Shown here piece after piece: positions 1-14,471 of a stretch of DNA of 64,000 nt. Numbering within the stretch: the stretch's first letter is position 1; each line of letters opens with the position of its first letter. The DNA lies in the NCBI GenBank assembly GCA_014549065.1, contig JACDOX010000023.1:6098263-6162262 (forward strand), read 5' to 3'. The notes under the pieces were generated by a model. The model did not search any database, had not been told where the DNA came from, and saw only the letters and a program-made list of their open reading frames with translations. The translations under genes were made by a program, and so were the position numbers. This DNA is from Cardinalis cardinalis (Eukaryota > Chordata > Aves > Passeriformes > Cardinalidae).

Positions 1-536
1 GTTTGAGAGGAAAATATTTTGGCTTTTATTCAGGAGGCAGAAGATAAAAAGCCAGTGCCATTCTTTGAAATGCTGCCAGTATCACAAAGGGTCAGACAAG
101 CAAGGCTGCATGACTCTGCACACAAACAGAGCTTGGAAGAAGGGATTTAGGTCAATTCCAAATCGAAACCCTTTTCTAGAACAGACAGAATCAAAGGAGG
201 GTCAGCTGCTCCTATATCCAAATAAAGGCAGTTTATTTGTGTATCAAGATGGGAAAGAAATGAAAAGTGGGGGGAGAAAAATCAAGTATCTAAACCAGAA
301 CTGTCTTAACTAAGCATGCACATAGACTGTAAATTATGACAAAATATATAAAACAAAACATATCTGTCTTTAAAATCTACAGCCCAAGATGTTTGACCCT
401 GAATGTCAGGAATGACACAGATCATACCACTGGAAAAGTGTTGCTATGCGTTAAAGAAAGCTCAAATTTTGATAAAGAAAATGAGCTGACTGTATTAAAA
501 CATACTACAGAACCTGGTACTCCAGCCCTTTTCATT

Positions 537-555
537 AAAAAAAAAAAAAAAAAAA
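537..555. repeat. Poly(A) tract
   Basis: Nineteen consecutive A bases, with no retrotransposed gene body recognisable next to them. Confidence 0.9.
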
Positions 556-1647
556 GAGTACCTTCAGATTCAATGGAAGATCAGAAAAGAAGCAGAAACA
601 AAAAAACCCTTCTGACCTATCTTAAATTAACCCTACACAGAGAAAAGAACAATGCAGAAATTAAAGTTACAGACATGATGCATGAAGAGGGCTTAGATAA
701 TTTCTTCTGACAATCCACAAAATCAAGTCTGTACTGGATGAATTGGTTGGAAAAGCACATGGGTTAATACTGTACACTAGAAAAGGCAACATGACTTTTG
801 TGGAAGGAAATCAAGATCCAATTTGAATTCTTTGAAGTAAAGATGCATGTGGATAAGAAGAACCGACCAATATAACATACTGGTTTTCTAAGAAGGTTTC
901 AAACTTTAAAACTTGGAAGAGATTAAATGGTCACATTTCACACAGACAGTAGTTTATCACTAACTCAAACAATCTCTGCTACCTAACATTTTGTACAGGC
1001 TTGAAAAGTGGTTAGCAAGTTGAAAAAAAGATGGAGTGAATACATGCAGATAATAGAAATCAAAGTTTACTTCAAAGGTACAAAGGATTTCAAAATTGTT
1101 AAGGAACAGGCAGCAAAGTAGCAGACTAAATGTCTTGTTGACCACAAGGTAGCAGACAAGAAAAATATTCTTGTCCTTGTAAACACACCACTAAATTCTG
1201 ATCAGTCACTGTGGTCTTAGAGTTACTATAGAGAGTCCCTCACTAATTAGCAAAAAAAGAAACATTCCTTATTGGGAAATAAATTTTTTCAAAGCCCACA
1301 AAACTTTATTGTTTAGAAATNTGTGGTGCAAAGTGTCTGGGACAACAAGTGGAGTTCTGTCCCTTGCATCCTCCACTAACCCAAAAAGTTTCTGAAAATA
1401 TCAATGAGGATGAGCAAAATGCAGAATGGCTTCAATATAAGGAGAAATCTCACTTACGAATTATTTTAACATGTGATAAAGTTCAATAATCAAAATATCA
1501 AAAAGCATAAGAATGGTAAATAAAANGAAACTGGCAAAAGAAATCAGCAAAAAAAGTTGGCAGACACCAGATTTAAAATAAAGAACAATTTCGCACAGTC
1601 ATAATGCCATATGAGGAACTCATTGCCACTAGAGTCCATTGCCAAAA

Positions 1648-1712
1648 TATAAATTATTTATATTTTTATATATCATATATATTCATAATTATAATTATCT
1701 ATAATTATACAT
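1648..1712. repeat. AT-only low-complexity stretch
   Basis: Near-pure A/T sequence with TATATATCATATATATTC and repeated ATAATTAT motifs that can fold on themselves. It lies in USH2A intron. Confidence 0.8.
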
Positions 1713-2364
1713 ATTCCAATTTGTAAATTAAAAGAAAAATAATTATACTTTTAAACTAAAAACAGGCTAGTTAGTGGCTATTCAAGACAGTCCAGCTTCA
1801 GAAGCTTCAAAACCCACTGATTTTCAGAAAATAAGTCAATGATACATCTAAAACAAAGTTGTTCCTATTAATGTACTCTTCTTTCATACTCCAAGACAGG
1901 CTATCTAGACAGCTATCAAACAGAGTCCTTAAATTATGCAAAAATTACAGCATTTCTGAGCCAAGGCACTAGAATGAGACACACGGACATGAGGAGTTCC
2001 TTTCCCTCTCCCATCCCAAATCCTTCTGGTTTCCACACAACCTGATAAGTTTTTCAGAGTCAGGAAATATTCTTTGCTTCCAGGAGAAAATGATACATGT
2101 GAAGTCTTACAAGATTCCCCCTCTGGACTGCCACCAGCACACACAGATTTTGTGTTGTACAAGATCTACACATGTAATTTATGTCACCCTCCATTTGTTG
2201 CACACACAGATGTTAACGCAAGATGTAAGACAGAGTTCACACATAAATAATGGAGGTTGCACAAAGGACAACCTGAAAGTTTCACCTTCCATTTCTTGAT
2301 CAGACTTCTGATTTAAGTCTGTCTTTAAGCTACAAAAACCTGAACCAAAGGTAGAAATTACTTC

Positions 2365-2436
2365 TAAAAATAAATAAATAAAACACCCCAAACAAACAAA
2401 NAAACCCCAAAACAAACACAAACCCACAAAAACAAA
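2365..2436. repeat. A/C-rich low-complexity tract (AAAT, AAAC units)
   Basis: A TAAATAAATAAA run changes into CAAACAAACAAA and A/C-rich sequence, with one ambiguous base at 2401. Confidence 0.85.
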
Positions 2437-5400
2437 TGCTCTTCTATTTGGCTGTACTCATAAAGTTTTTAGATTCATCAAAAAAGTTTCAAGTACCTTG
2501 TGAAAACATTTACATAAGAACTTGCACGACATAAAGCAGAAAGGACAATTGTTCAGTATTTGTGATCCATCTTTACCAGCAAAGATTCTGCAATCAGTTG
2601 CCTGTTTTCTGCTCACAGGCTGTGCAGCCAAGAACTACCTGCTGGAGGACCTTCTGCCTACATTGCAAATAGTGTGCTCTAAATGGTGGTAATCCACTGA
2701 ACAACTTCAAGCGTGGTCTTCCCAAAAAGGAATCAAATTGAAGCATATCAATAGATTGAAAATAGACAGAAGGCAAATCTTGATCAAAAAGAACTCTTTC
2801 CGTACACAAAAGTGACAATGTGGATGCACCCAGCAAGTNTCCTCTTAGTGCAGTGTATCAACAGCTATAAAAAACACAAGGAGACACTTCCAAGCTCTTA
2901 TAGTTTCTCCCCATGCAATTCAAGGGCACACAAAAGTAACGGAGACCTGCAGGACAGAAAGTTCTGAGACTGGGGGGAAAATAAGAAGGCAAATCATTCT
3001 TAATGGAGTGTTTTCGTTATTAAAAATACAATTTAATTGGCTGCAATTTATTTTTGTATAAGGAAAGAAACTTCTTGTAAAGCAAATTGAAGATTGATGC
3101 TTTGCAAATCTTGAAACTCTCTAGACAAATAAGGCATAGCTGCTGTAAAACATTCAATACCACCTCCTCTCAGTACTGGCCACACAAAGGTTTAATTCCA
3201 TTCCTACCATATATAACAGTCTGGGCAGATTTCAGTGGTATTTGCAACTGCAATTACAGAATACATTTGCAATTTCCAAAAGTGGAATCAAGGTGGCATT
3301 GACAAAACCTGTATTTTGGCATTTTCTGAAATTAAAATCTTAGCCNAGGCGAAGTTCCTTGCCTTGTGTTCCGAGGCAGCTGTTAGACTGCAAATTTAGA
3401 TCTGCAAATATATTCAAACTCATACTCAGGCAAGAAAATAAGTAGTTTAAGACACAGTGTGAGTAGAATCAATCATCTTGGAAATACACTGCTTTCTCAA
3501 GAAGCTGAAGTTACAGCAGAGCTTTCAAATGTACACAGCATCCTAATACCCACAGAACACGAGGAGAAGAGGAAAGAACCATAGTAGGACCTCTGGATGC
3601 AGGAAGAAACAAAGAAGTTTTACTGATATCAAAGAACACAGAGGTTGCATGTCCAGCAGCATGCCTGGCCTGAATGGTCTAAAACAGTAGCAGAACAGAT
3701 GCCAAAGCAGCTCCATGCTCATTCTGTCTGTGAACAGTTCTTTAAACACACACTCATTTGACAGACTGTAATGTGTGTTTTATTTCCACTGTCTGGCAGG
3801 AGCAGAGCACCAGCCATATAGATAGACTGCATCCACACAAATATTTTCAACACACAATTGCAATTAACAGACAATAAGCTCCCAAATGCAGAATTAATGC
3901 AAACTCTCCACTCCTTTCTTGGACCTGACAAACTACTCCTAATAGATAGTAAGTGATGACTTCAAAGAGGAGATCAAAGCAGTTTGTTAAATCAAAATGC
4001 TTTCTTGCTTTCTCATGTCCTTATTAAAATTAGGGACCATACAGTTTAGAACACCCTGTATTTAGTGAGACATACATAGGGAGTGTATAGAATAAATGTT
4101 TGCCTCCCTGCTTTTAAGTCTCAGGTTCTTTGCTTATAAAATAAACTGTAAAGTACTCAAAAACTTGTGCAGAAAATAAAAGGATTTCACAAATTGGAAA
4201 GGACAAGTTTTCTCTTGATAGTCAAACAGTTATGATGTAAAGCAGTCTCATTAAATCATAAGTACTTTAACCTTTTCTTGAAAGAACTGGAAGATTTAAA
4301 GATTTATAAAGAAATTTTGCCTAAACTAGGAAATTACTCATATTTGACATGTATTGAAATGATAATGCTGATTTCAATAGGCACTTTAAGAGCATTTTCC
4401 TCCCAGGAGAGTAATTCAGTCATGGTTACCTCTTTGCATTTAGATTTTAAACTTACTTTACAAAGCTTTTAATGTGCTATAGTCTGCCAAAACATGGCAG
4501 AGTTACACAGATATGATCAGGCAAAATAAAGGCTAGCAAAAGACTATTTTTATAATTTCAGACAATAAATATGAAACAAAAACATCAATCTGACATGTTC
4601 TCAAAGAATCTCCTGTTTCAGAAGCCTCGTCTGTATTTGCAAATTCATGTTTAAATTCCACTCTTCTTAATTGGTTTAATAAATTCTAAAGTATCAAACA
4701 GAAAGTGAAAGACTCTTAACACTGAAACTGAAAAAGAAAATACACAATGATGCTGCTGTTAGTAAGNGTAATAAATCTGATATTGTTTTCACTTTGCAGA
4801 GATAATATGGTACACGATTGACCTTAATTATGCTCAATTTTTTAATTCTTTAGAAGTTAAGATTTTAAGAGGNCAATTTTTCTGAGGTTTCACTTCAGTT
4901 CATATCAGATTCTTTTAAGTTAGGGCCANATATATTTTACTCCAGTGTGTACCATCAGAGTTTTTGCTAACATATACCTAAAACTATATCCTTTAAAATA
5001 TCATTAAATCAAGATCAAACACATAGTAGGAACCTAAAACTTTCAGAAGCCTGAAAGACTTGATCCTCACCAACTGAAAACAACTAGAACAGTTGAAAAT
5101 TTTGTAGAGGAGTTCAAGTTCACTATTTTGCATTTTGTAATAGCAATTTTATTTCAAGCCACTTCCCTCAGTCTTTTTGGTCATGCCATTCTTCCTGTAA
5201 AACATCTTACTGTTNCCTTTCTGAATATGTCTATTACCAGCTGCTACAATAGGAATTCTTATTATTTCTGCCAAGATCATTAACAAAAATAAAACACAAG
5301 GCTGGTCCAAAGACTAATCCTCAAATAATTCAATTGGTTTTGTGCCTGCCCCCTCCCCAGGATTATAAGCAAGTNCCTCTGAGTACTATCTATTGCAATC

Positions 5401-7634
5401 CTTCCCATGAGCATTCCCTTTGACCCTACAACTTCTCATAGGTTGTCACATCAATGCTAAACTCAACTCCAGACAGACAAAATCTGACACATTTACTTTG
5501 CCTGAAAATCAGCTTTCTCATCGAAAAAAAAAGCTAAGAGGCTAGACAGTGATGAGCTATCTATAGAAAATCCACACTGCATTTTATCCCCTTTTTCATT
5601 TAGCTCCACATCTTGATCTATTTCTTCAAAGGTCTATTCTAAATCCTCATANGCCACTGCATCAAGACATAGGTCTGCATTACCAAGATCCTTTTTCCTT
5701 CCTCTGTGGCTGGGGTGGAGGTAAATTTTTCACAACACCCCATGCTGTCCTTCAAATCTAGGGGTAAAACAGCATTGATAAGACATCAGTATTTTAGTTG
5801 TTGCCGAAGAGAGCTTGCCCAGTGTCAAGTCCTTCTCTTTTCCCAGTTGCACTCCTCATCCCACCTCAGCAGTAAGCCAGGGCTGGACCAAGAAACTGGG
5901 CAGGGGGACAGCTAGGACAAAAAGATATTCCTTACTCTATAGCCTCATGCTCAGCAATAAAAACTAGGGTAGAAGAAGAAATATGAGGTGATAGGAATTT
6001 TACTTCCAAGACGGCCTGCTGCTAAGGAATTGGTTGGGCAGTGGTCTGCTTGTGGGAAATGGGGAGTGATTGCCTTTATATCATTTGCTCCTCTCCCAGT
6101 CCCTTTCTTTAAATTAATTTTTCTCACTTTTGCTATTTCTGTTGTCTCCCCTGTTCCACTAGCAGAGGTGAGGAGGGTCCAGGTGCTTGGCTGCTGGTTG
6201 GCATCAACATGACACCTTTCCCAAACAGAAGCATTATAACTCCGTCTCTGACTGGTAGCTTTGCATAGAATGTCTCTTTGTCAAAGGATTTTGCGTGCCA
6301 GTTCTTGCAGAATTTTTGGACAAAGACCATCTGTTTGCAGCAGCATATACACAATCAGCTTGCATATTCATGTTTCTACTCTTTATGATCACTTTTGTTT
6401 CCATACATTAATTCTGCTACCCTGATTGGTTTGGCTCTGTGACTCCTGAAAACAGAAACAAAGTATTTATTTATTCTGGGGACCTTACACAAATCATCCT
6501 TAATCTCAAGCACACTCTGACTGTACTCAGGTCATGACTTCTTACACAAAAAAAATTTTAAGAATTTTTTACCATTTGACAGTCTAATATCAACCACTTT
6601 CTAGCTTTATTTCTATCCTACACAGCATTCTCTGTGAATCTGCATCCCCATTCCCCAGTCCTCACACACTTTGTCCTCTCTAACTGCAGGGGTACTTACT
6701 CAGATAAACCTGGGCAGTACATGACCATATTTTTTCCCTTTAAGGGCAAAAATTTCTCTTAATTCTATTTTATCAATTTTAAAAAACTTCCAGGCTTTTT
6801 TTCCATTCAATCTCCGGACTCCAAGGTTTACCTTGTTTCATAAAAATAGTTGCATGTGTTTGCTCTCTTTGAAACCCTAAAGTGTTCCTAGACAACCAAA
6901 GAACTGTTTATTCTTCTGTTTCATTTGACTCTAGTTATGAATGCTCAACATTATTCTTGAGACCTACACCTCTGATAACGCCCTCATTACTTAACAAAGC
7001 TGGTATACCCAGACTTTCTGCTTCAGCAACTACTCAATGAAGAAACCCTTCATGCAGAACACACAAGAATGTTTGGGCCCTGTTCCTGCTAGCAGAACTT
7101 AAATTTCCCAGCCATAAACTGGAAAATAAGTCTCTGCAATGACACAGTTCTTAGCAGTAGTTCCTTCTAACAAATTACATATCTAAATACAAACCCAAGG
7201 ATTTAAATTCCTAGATTACCTCAGCAGAATTAATTTACTAGCCTTCTCTTCCCCTAGAATTATTTTATTCCAAAGAAATTATTTTCAGTCTGTGCTATCC
7301 TTTCTTCTTTCCTTCTCTCTTATCATTTAATTACTATTTGGTGCTATTCCACCATTTAGCTTTCATTTTTATCATTCCTGAATAGGCATATGCTCTTACA
7401 CCTGAATTCCAAACATATCTGCCATCCCACCATGCTTTTTCTCTCTCTAAATTCAGTTTCACATCTGCAACCAATACTTCACACTCCTTTGTCATGGTGT
7501 CTGTTGCCTAGCATCTGGGTGTATGAGACACAGATGCTTCCAGATGGAAGTTACTTTGCATATTTTTGCACGGTCTTGCTCATGTTGTCACTGTCCATTA
7601 TGAAAAAAAAAGCTTTTGGCCCCCCGCCAAAAAA

Positions 7635-7676
7635 CAAACAAACCAACCAACCAACCAACCAACCAACCAACCAACC
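7635..7676. repeat. (AACC)n microsatellite
   Basis: A CAAACAAACC lead-in is followed by about eight uninterrupted CCAA units. The 100-codon open frame across it ends in a Thr-Asn-Gln-Pro repeat that merely translates the microsatellite. Confidence 0.95.
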
Positions 7677-9147
7677 TTTGCCTAAAGTTTGATAGCCAGG
7701 CCAAAGGCTAAATGGATCAGGCCACAGCCACTATCATCTTAATTGGCAAGTTGCATCCTACAATAGCACCAAGCACAGGAAGGTTCTACCCGAGCTCAGA
7801 AACTTTGAAAAGGCATTAAGCCTGCAGTTTCTTTAAGGGCCTAGAAGCTATATTTCTTTACTCCTGCTAGGAATTGAACAGCTTTCTACAGAGAAACAAA
7901 GCACCAAATTCCACAGGGCGCTTCACACTCCTTTGTAATGCAGTTGAAGATCTGTGTGTGTATTTAACCAGCCCTTTCACTTTCACTTGGCTGTGCCAGG
8001 CTTTAGCAGTTTCTGAGGTACAAAATGCGGCTGACAGCAACAGCAGTAATATAGCACCCTTTGAGTGCTTGAAGTGTAAAGTTCATTAGTTCTACCTTAA
8101 GGTCACTCTTTTAATCCAACAGCCAAAATCTTATTCACACTACCATGCTGTTATCCTGGAAAAAAGAAAACTGTAAAAAAATCAAGACGTCGGCTTACAT
8201 ACTTCCTACAAGTGACAAGATCAGCACTAAAAATCCAAATCACAGTCAATACCTTTTAGCAAGTTTCAAGAAAGCAGCAAAACTATTCTTGATTGTGCTG
8301 TAGACCAAATGAAATTTCATAGAACGGATAAAGAAAATGAAGGAAGGAAAAGATAAACATTTCAATACCTGATAATTGTGCTTTATAATTATTAGTTGAA
8401 CTTGGCTCACAAATAGAATTTACTAGGNTGTCTGTTGGGAATTACAAGACATGCAAATAACTGAATTTTAATTTCTTCTGTGTTTGTTTACTGATTTTTG
8501 TACATATAGTTTAAATTTTAACAAACTCAATTTTGCTTTATCCTCGGTGGATATTTGTACACTTATTAAAAAGTTATGTCAACAGAAGACTTTTAGAACA
8601 CAGGGATTGTGCTCTAACAATTCTGAATCATATTTCTAAAATAAGAGGTAATAGCTCTGTAACTTACTAGCCTGACTGATTCTGCACAAACTCACATATT
8701 TACTTACATGCACTTTTACTTACGTAAGAAGTTTTTAAAATTAAATGGAACAGAACTCCATAAGGTACGTACATTAGCATGTATAGATGAGAATGGCATT
8801 CCCTTCTATAGGAAATAATCTGAGACCCAAGANTAATCGGTAATGGTACATATAAGTATCTAAAATATTAAAACAAGGTTTTCTTCACCTTACATAGTCA
8901 TGTTTTTAAAGGTGAGATTTTTCGGTTTTGTACAGTCTGCTTGTTCAGAGGAACGGGCACTGCATTTCTTTCCAGTCCTAAATTAGCAATTGCCTCAAAA
9001 TGCACTTTCAAATTAAGATTCTTACCTACGAGACTCAAGAGTTATCATTTACATCCCCCAATTTATTCTTTTATATTTATACAGTTATACTACTCTCACA
9101 CAAACATTGTATTTCAACAAATATTAAATCGTTCTTATTTTACTTAC

Positions 9148-9313
9148 CTGCACACTAAGATGAATCCATTTCTTCACAAGAATTCTCCCCAGTGTCATTA
9201 CTTTTATTGGTGGCTGCAAACCATTTACTGTGCGATAATAAAACATGGTCTCTTTCTCAGAGATTGTGAGTTTGAACACAGTCTGCCCATCAACAGCCTT
9301 TTCTATCACACAC
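9148..9313 (-). CDS. USH2A: USH2A (usherin) second coding exon, residues 162-217
   Basis: The exon starts after an AG acceptor at 9315-9314 and completes the codon left open by the upstream exon (AT|G, Met162). It then reads CVIEKAVDGQ, FKLTISEKETMFYYRTVNG, PPIKVMTLGRIL and KWIHLSVQ, almost identical to human usherin from memory. It ends in CAG followed by donor GTAAGT at 9147-9142. Its 166 bases and 2-to-0 phase change equal the human exon. The protein segment belongs to the LamG-like (pentraxin/concanavalin-type) fold ahead of the laminin N-terminal domain. It is much better conserved than the signal-peptide exon. The acceptor has a weak pyrimidine tract (TTATTTCCAAAG). I looked for the next exon (expected to begin V-H-Q-T-K) to its left and did not find it, so the following intron probably runs off the window. 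Confidence 0.96.
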
Positions 9314-12300
9314 CTTTGGAAATAACCAAGAAAAACAACATAAGGTCAGAGGCACACACATATACACATCCTTGCCAAGGTGCTATCCTGTAAAGTGATG
9401 CTAACCAGAATGTATTAAAATAAACATTAAAAATACAGCTCTTGAGAAGATGCTCAGTGACAGTGAAAGTCACAAGATGTACTAAGTGTAAAAGAACTTT
9501 AGCAAAGATATTTTCTGTCTCAATCTGCGAGGGTTTTGGGTTGTGTTGGGGTTTTGGTTGCTTGTTTTTTNTGTTTTGCTTTGTTTATTGAGTGCTGGCA
9601 ACCCCAGCTCATTTTGGGGGTCAAAGAGGGGACCAGTTTGCCTCCTCTCTTGAAGGTTCCATGACAGAAATCCCAGTGCCTGTGCAAGTCTCTGCCACAC
9701 TTTTCATACAAAGCTGTGCAACTTAGTACATCCCGTGGAGGCACTTTAATTTTCCTTAGTTGAACAAGGCAAATGCAATATAACCACAAAAAGCAGTACA
9801 AATTACAGGCTTTGTTAATAAGTCTTCCATCTTTCCACCCAATCTGCACAGGTAAGGCAGCCCTAACACCAGCTTACCCTACACTTTCCCCTTCGCAAAG
9901 TCTTTCTTTAACCTAAGAAACTAGAGCAAGGCAAGGAGGATATCCAGACACTTATCAGGAATTTTCTTCCCCACAAGAAGTCACATCAATAGCAAACATA
10001 ATAATGTCATATAAGGTACAGAGAATACCATCCATAGCAAATTATTTTTCATTTCAAGCTGCTGAAATGTTTTTGCCAATCCAATAACCATGATGTCAAG
10101 AGTCCTGAGAAAGCACAGGCTCCATATGCTTGTGTAAAACTTTACATTTTATTAAAGCAATCATAAATACATGAAAAAATTTTAAAGTTCTATGCTTCCC
10201 ACTTGAGCTGATTGAAAAACACATTTCTCAATGTACTGACCCATGAAAAGTCAAATATTTTAACAGTTACATCAGACTAAATTAGTGCATTAAGTCACAA
10301 GAGGAAAGCATATAAAATTTGTATGAGATTAGTATTTACTTACCCATATTTCAGAGAAAAAAAATTGAAACCAGAAAACCCTTACCTATTGATGTCTTCA
10401 TCTACTCTGCATTCATAAAAGAAAACTATCAAAAAGGCTGTTCTTTGATGCTGCCACTAGTCACTAATTCACCTTTAAATCCAAGGAAAAATTAATTCCT
10501 CCTGTTACTATTCTAGCCTGCTGGAATGTTGTCAATGAAACACCTTGCAAAATGAAGACTTCTGTTTTCCCAACCTTAGTAAAACCACATTTCTTAATAA
10601 ATTGTCCACTGGTCTTTTCAATATTTTGTTTGCTTGTAAACATGCTAGTTTTGTTAGATAATAAATGTGAAGGAAGGCTCAGCTAAGTAGCAAAATATTT
10701 AGGAACTGGATTTACCCAGTTCCTGGATAAACAATAATTGGATAATCCAGGGTTTTGTTTGTTTTACTTATCTAAAACAAACATCCCCACATTGTTTTTA
10801 TCCCCAAAGGTGTCATGACTTTAAGAAGGGAAGCGACCTTGATGTACATCACTTTGAAAACTGAAAGAACAAATGTGAATTGTGACTTACTAGTAAAAGA
10901 GGAAAATCAAGAGGGAAAAGAGAAGAGAGGGAAGGAAAAAGAAAAAAGAAAAAATCCAAACTAGTTCTATCATGGGTGAAATAGTAAGAGACATTACTTC
11001 TGACTCTGAGCTTGATTTTCCATTCCAGCCATGATTACAGAGAGAAGCCACTATTCCTTGTGAAGTCTTCAACTTCTGGTAACCTGCAGTCCCACAGAGC
11101 CAATACCTGACTACATACGTCTCAGTGGTGGGGATGGAGGGAAAAAAAGCCAATAACACAAATCCAATCAGTCAGCTTTCAAACAGAAAAATATTCTAGA
11201 GAATCTAAGATGGCTGCACTGGTTCCGCACACACATCAACTGGAGCAAATGGGGACTGGTTCAAAATCAGAGGCCCCTTTCAGTCTAGTTCCTAATGTAA
11301 AACATTTGAATGGATAATAAGTGGTACCATACGATTTCAGTCCCTTAGATAACTGAAGTTTTAAAAAATCTATGTGCTACCCACTTCACAATCAGGCCAC
11401 TCCTGCTGATCCTTTTGCTTGTAAAAGATCTCAGTTCACTTCTTGACACCACCAATATCTTCTGGGCATCTGAACTTGCTACAGTTCACACTACATTGAT
11501 ATAAGCTGCCTCTAATGGTTACTCACATATGCAAAGCTTGTACCCATGTTCTTATCCTATTCCATTTTGAAGGGCTATCATCATACACAGTTTCCTGTAT
11601 TGTGGGAATGCTGACATACAGTCTACGCACAGGCTTACTGAAGGCAATTATATTAACTGATGAGTACACACAGCAAGAGAGGAAGCATGAGGCTAGAATG
11701 CAACTCAGGGGCAAGAACTCTGACCACTTACTGCCTAAAGGGAAAGAAAATTTAAAGACTGGAGTATAAATGTCAATGCTTTCTCATTCTTGCTTTTCTT
11801 CAATATTTCCAATATGCAGTGACTTGAAAGCATGCCTACAAATACCTCTACTAACATCTTAGAAGAACATCAGGGCTTCAAATAAATCTGTAACACGACC
11901 TGACTCTTCTCTCTGTGTCAAAGTGCATTATCTCCCAGATTCACATAAGAAAACTTGGTATATGAAACTGATGAAGAAAATTTTTGGTGTCTGTGCTTAT
12001 GTACAATCTTTAAAGGGCCTTAGACTTGGATCCTCACATCACTCTCTCATTTCAGCCAGCACAGTAACTTCTAACAAAAATCCTGCTATTCTCTTACATG
12101 GGTACATGCCTAACAGAATGTCACAGGATGTAATGGGATACTGTACAGCAACACTCCTAGCCTCTTTCCTAAGCACACACTCTCACAGACAGACTATATA
12201 AAATTCAGCACAAAAACACATTAGTATGGCATGTCCAAAACACAGGGGTCTGCTGTACCTGATGTAAGAGCACTTTGTCAGTAAAAAAAAACACCTTGTT

Positions 12301-14471
12301 AAACTTTCAATCATTCTTCTGGCAAAATGAGCAGCTCGTTCTGGCTGATCTTCCTAATGCTTTGTGGGAAAACAAAGATTTTGCTAGAATGCATCCCACT
12401 TCTGTGAGACTCCTCTGCTGTGATAATGGGGTTCAAAAGGTCTCACAAATGACACGTAACAGGGACAATTCCCCACCAGGGACTTCAAAATGTAGGACAT
12501 CCAGTAAGTCAAACTTCATCTGCCAACCTGAAGGACTCACTAAAGCAATATAAGAAAAGGAAAAGCATCTTATTTTGCTGGTTATTATTCTCTTTTGTAA
12601 GATGCCTTCTGAGTCAAGCTTCAATGGCTATTCATGTGCAACAACTGTTCCACCAGAACTGGAGTTCAGTGTTCCTTTTACGAAAAGAGAAAAATTAACA
12701 CAATTCTTTCTCTGCCAATAAACCAAAGCACCTGGACAGTGGCATATCATCCCGACCACTGGAATAACTGATGTCCATCTTCAGTTTTCAGGACTGGGCT
12801 TTACCATTGTCTTTCCTACATGCTGAATAGCAGCAAATCTCACAAGGCATAAAGAATGAAGTGATCTATTACAAAAATTGAATAAAAACATTTAAATTTT
12901 AAAGCAATCTATAAAACCCGCTGAACAGGAATATGTACACTGTGCAGTTATTAACACAGCAGCAACTGGAAGCTAATCTTTTGCACTAGTCCATGGCTTA
13001 TCAGTCATCAGTAGAGTCTGGTTTCTTCACAGCGCTTAATCATTTGAAACTAAGGACATAACATTTCACTGTTTTAAGCTCCATGCATCAAAACCTATCC
13101 CAGTGACAAAAGACTTGCAGAGATGTCACTCAACACATTGCTGCAACAGCTTGCTTGGAAATTAGCGGGAGATGCTTCTGCTTCAAGTTAGGCATGTGCT
13201 TTGATGAAGGAGACTCCGATGAGTCCACACGTGTGTGGACAGGAATTCATGGCACGGGAACACACCAGAAATGGACTCTCTGACATTCAAGATTCAACCA
13301 TTATATAGAAAACCACAGGTCAAAGCTCAAGGAATGTCTTTACACATACCACCAGCTGAAATTGTTTAACTTCAGCTCAGAAGTCCCTTTTGCTCTGCAG
13401 ATATCATTTATTTCCACTCCATAACCACAAATTCTACAGTTAGGTCAAGTTTTTTAAGGTAATTATCACTGTATAAAACATACTATAATTTTACATAGTG
13501 ATTTTAGATATTTCTACTTTTTTCTGATTACTTTGCTACCCTTACATCAGCATGCAAAATAAGTATCAAGAACACCTCAACAAAGCAGATCATTAGCTAT
13601 ATTCTAAGAATAAGTTATGAATACAAGTATAAAATCATTTGTGGCATGTCGTCCAAAGTAACAAACTATACTCTGTGCTTTATGTTAAAGAGATCTGCAC
13701 AATGAAGGTAAGAAAGAGTAGGAGGCTCTGCATCTTGNGATAGATGACTGAACTTTTTTTGCAAGATCTGGGATGCATTTTTCAAAAAGCAGGTCTTCCA
13801 TTATAGTAAGGCCCAGTCAAGCTGAAAGGTCACTTCTAACAGCAGTATTTCCTGAAAATGCAACATGTAGGCAAACAGGAGAGGGAACATGTTTAGCCAC
13901 CTCTATTTTGTGAGCACCTAGTGAAATTTCACTAGCAGTTTAAAGAGTGGAATCATTTGTTCAAGCAGCAACGCAGTCTGCCAGCCAGGCAACATTCCCC
14001 AGATCCTTAGATCCTTCAAGAACACTATGACCTCTTTTCTATATTTTGGTGGCTTTCCGTGTTTGTTTGTAAGACAAACTTGTGTTGGAGAAGTCCTAAC
14101 ATCTTAGATAGTTTTTTTCCATCATAAAAGCAGCAACAGCACCACAACCCTGTGACAACNTAATTTTCTAGCAGCTTTTAGAAGGAATGCAAATTGGAAA
14201 CATAAATTTCTCTTTTTGAGAAAAGACATGCACATTACATATGAATAGTTCCAAACACTGAAAGCCATTGGATTATCATCTGAGTCAATGCCATGAAACT
14301 GAAGCCAATTGTCTTGACATCNGGGAAGACCCCAACCTAAATACAGCTCTATAAACGTCACAGTTTCCCACCACACCTTTTAAAAGTTTAAAGAGCTTGC
14401 TAATAATGACTGTGACTGCAATGATCAATTTTAAGAGCACCAGGAAAGTAAACACCTTCAATACTACTTAC
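9314..14471 (-). other. USH2A: USH2A intron between the first two coding exons
   Basis: This 5158-bp intron is bounded by the GTAAGT donor at 14471 and the AG acceptor at 9315-9314. It has no recognisable exon or transposon. Two small adjacent hairpins lie at 10701-10751 and a hammerhead-like stem at 13216-13245; both are discussed as findings. Confidence 0.85.

Larger units (their letters stand above)
1..9147 (-). other. USH2A: USH2A intron after the second coding exon (partial)
   Basis: This is AT-rich sequence with no exon I can recognise on either strand. The open frames are short and match no family known to me. It contains simple repeats (listed separately) and an AT-only stretch near 1650-1700. 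The intron begins at the GTAAGT donor at 9147 and its acceptor lies beyond position 1. In human the corresponding intron is also very long, as I recall, so the absence of the next exon is expected. Confidence 0.8.

Noticed and set aside
537..555. Poly(A) tract as the tail of a processed pseudogene
   Set aside because: No retrocopy body is recognisable upstream or downstream, nor target-site duplications.
8941..9393. 150-codon plus-strand open frame across the USH2A exon
   Set aside because: It is the antisense shadow of the exon at 9148-9313.
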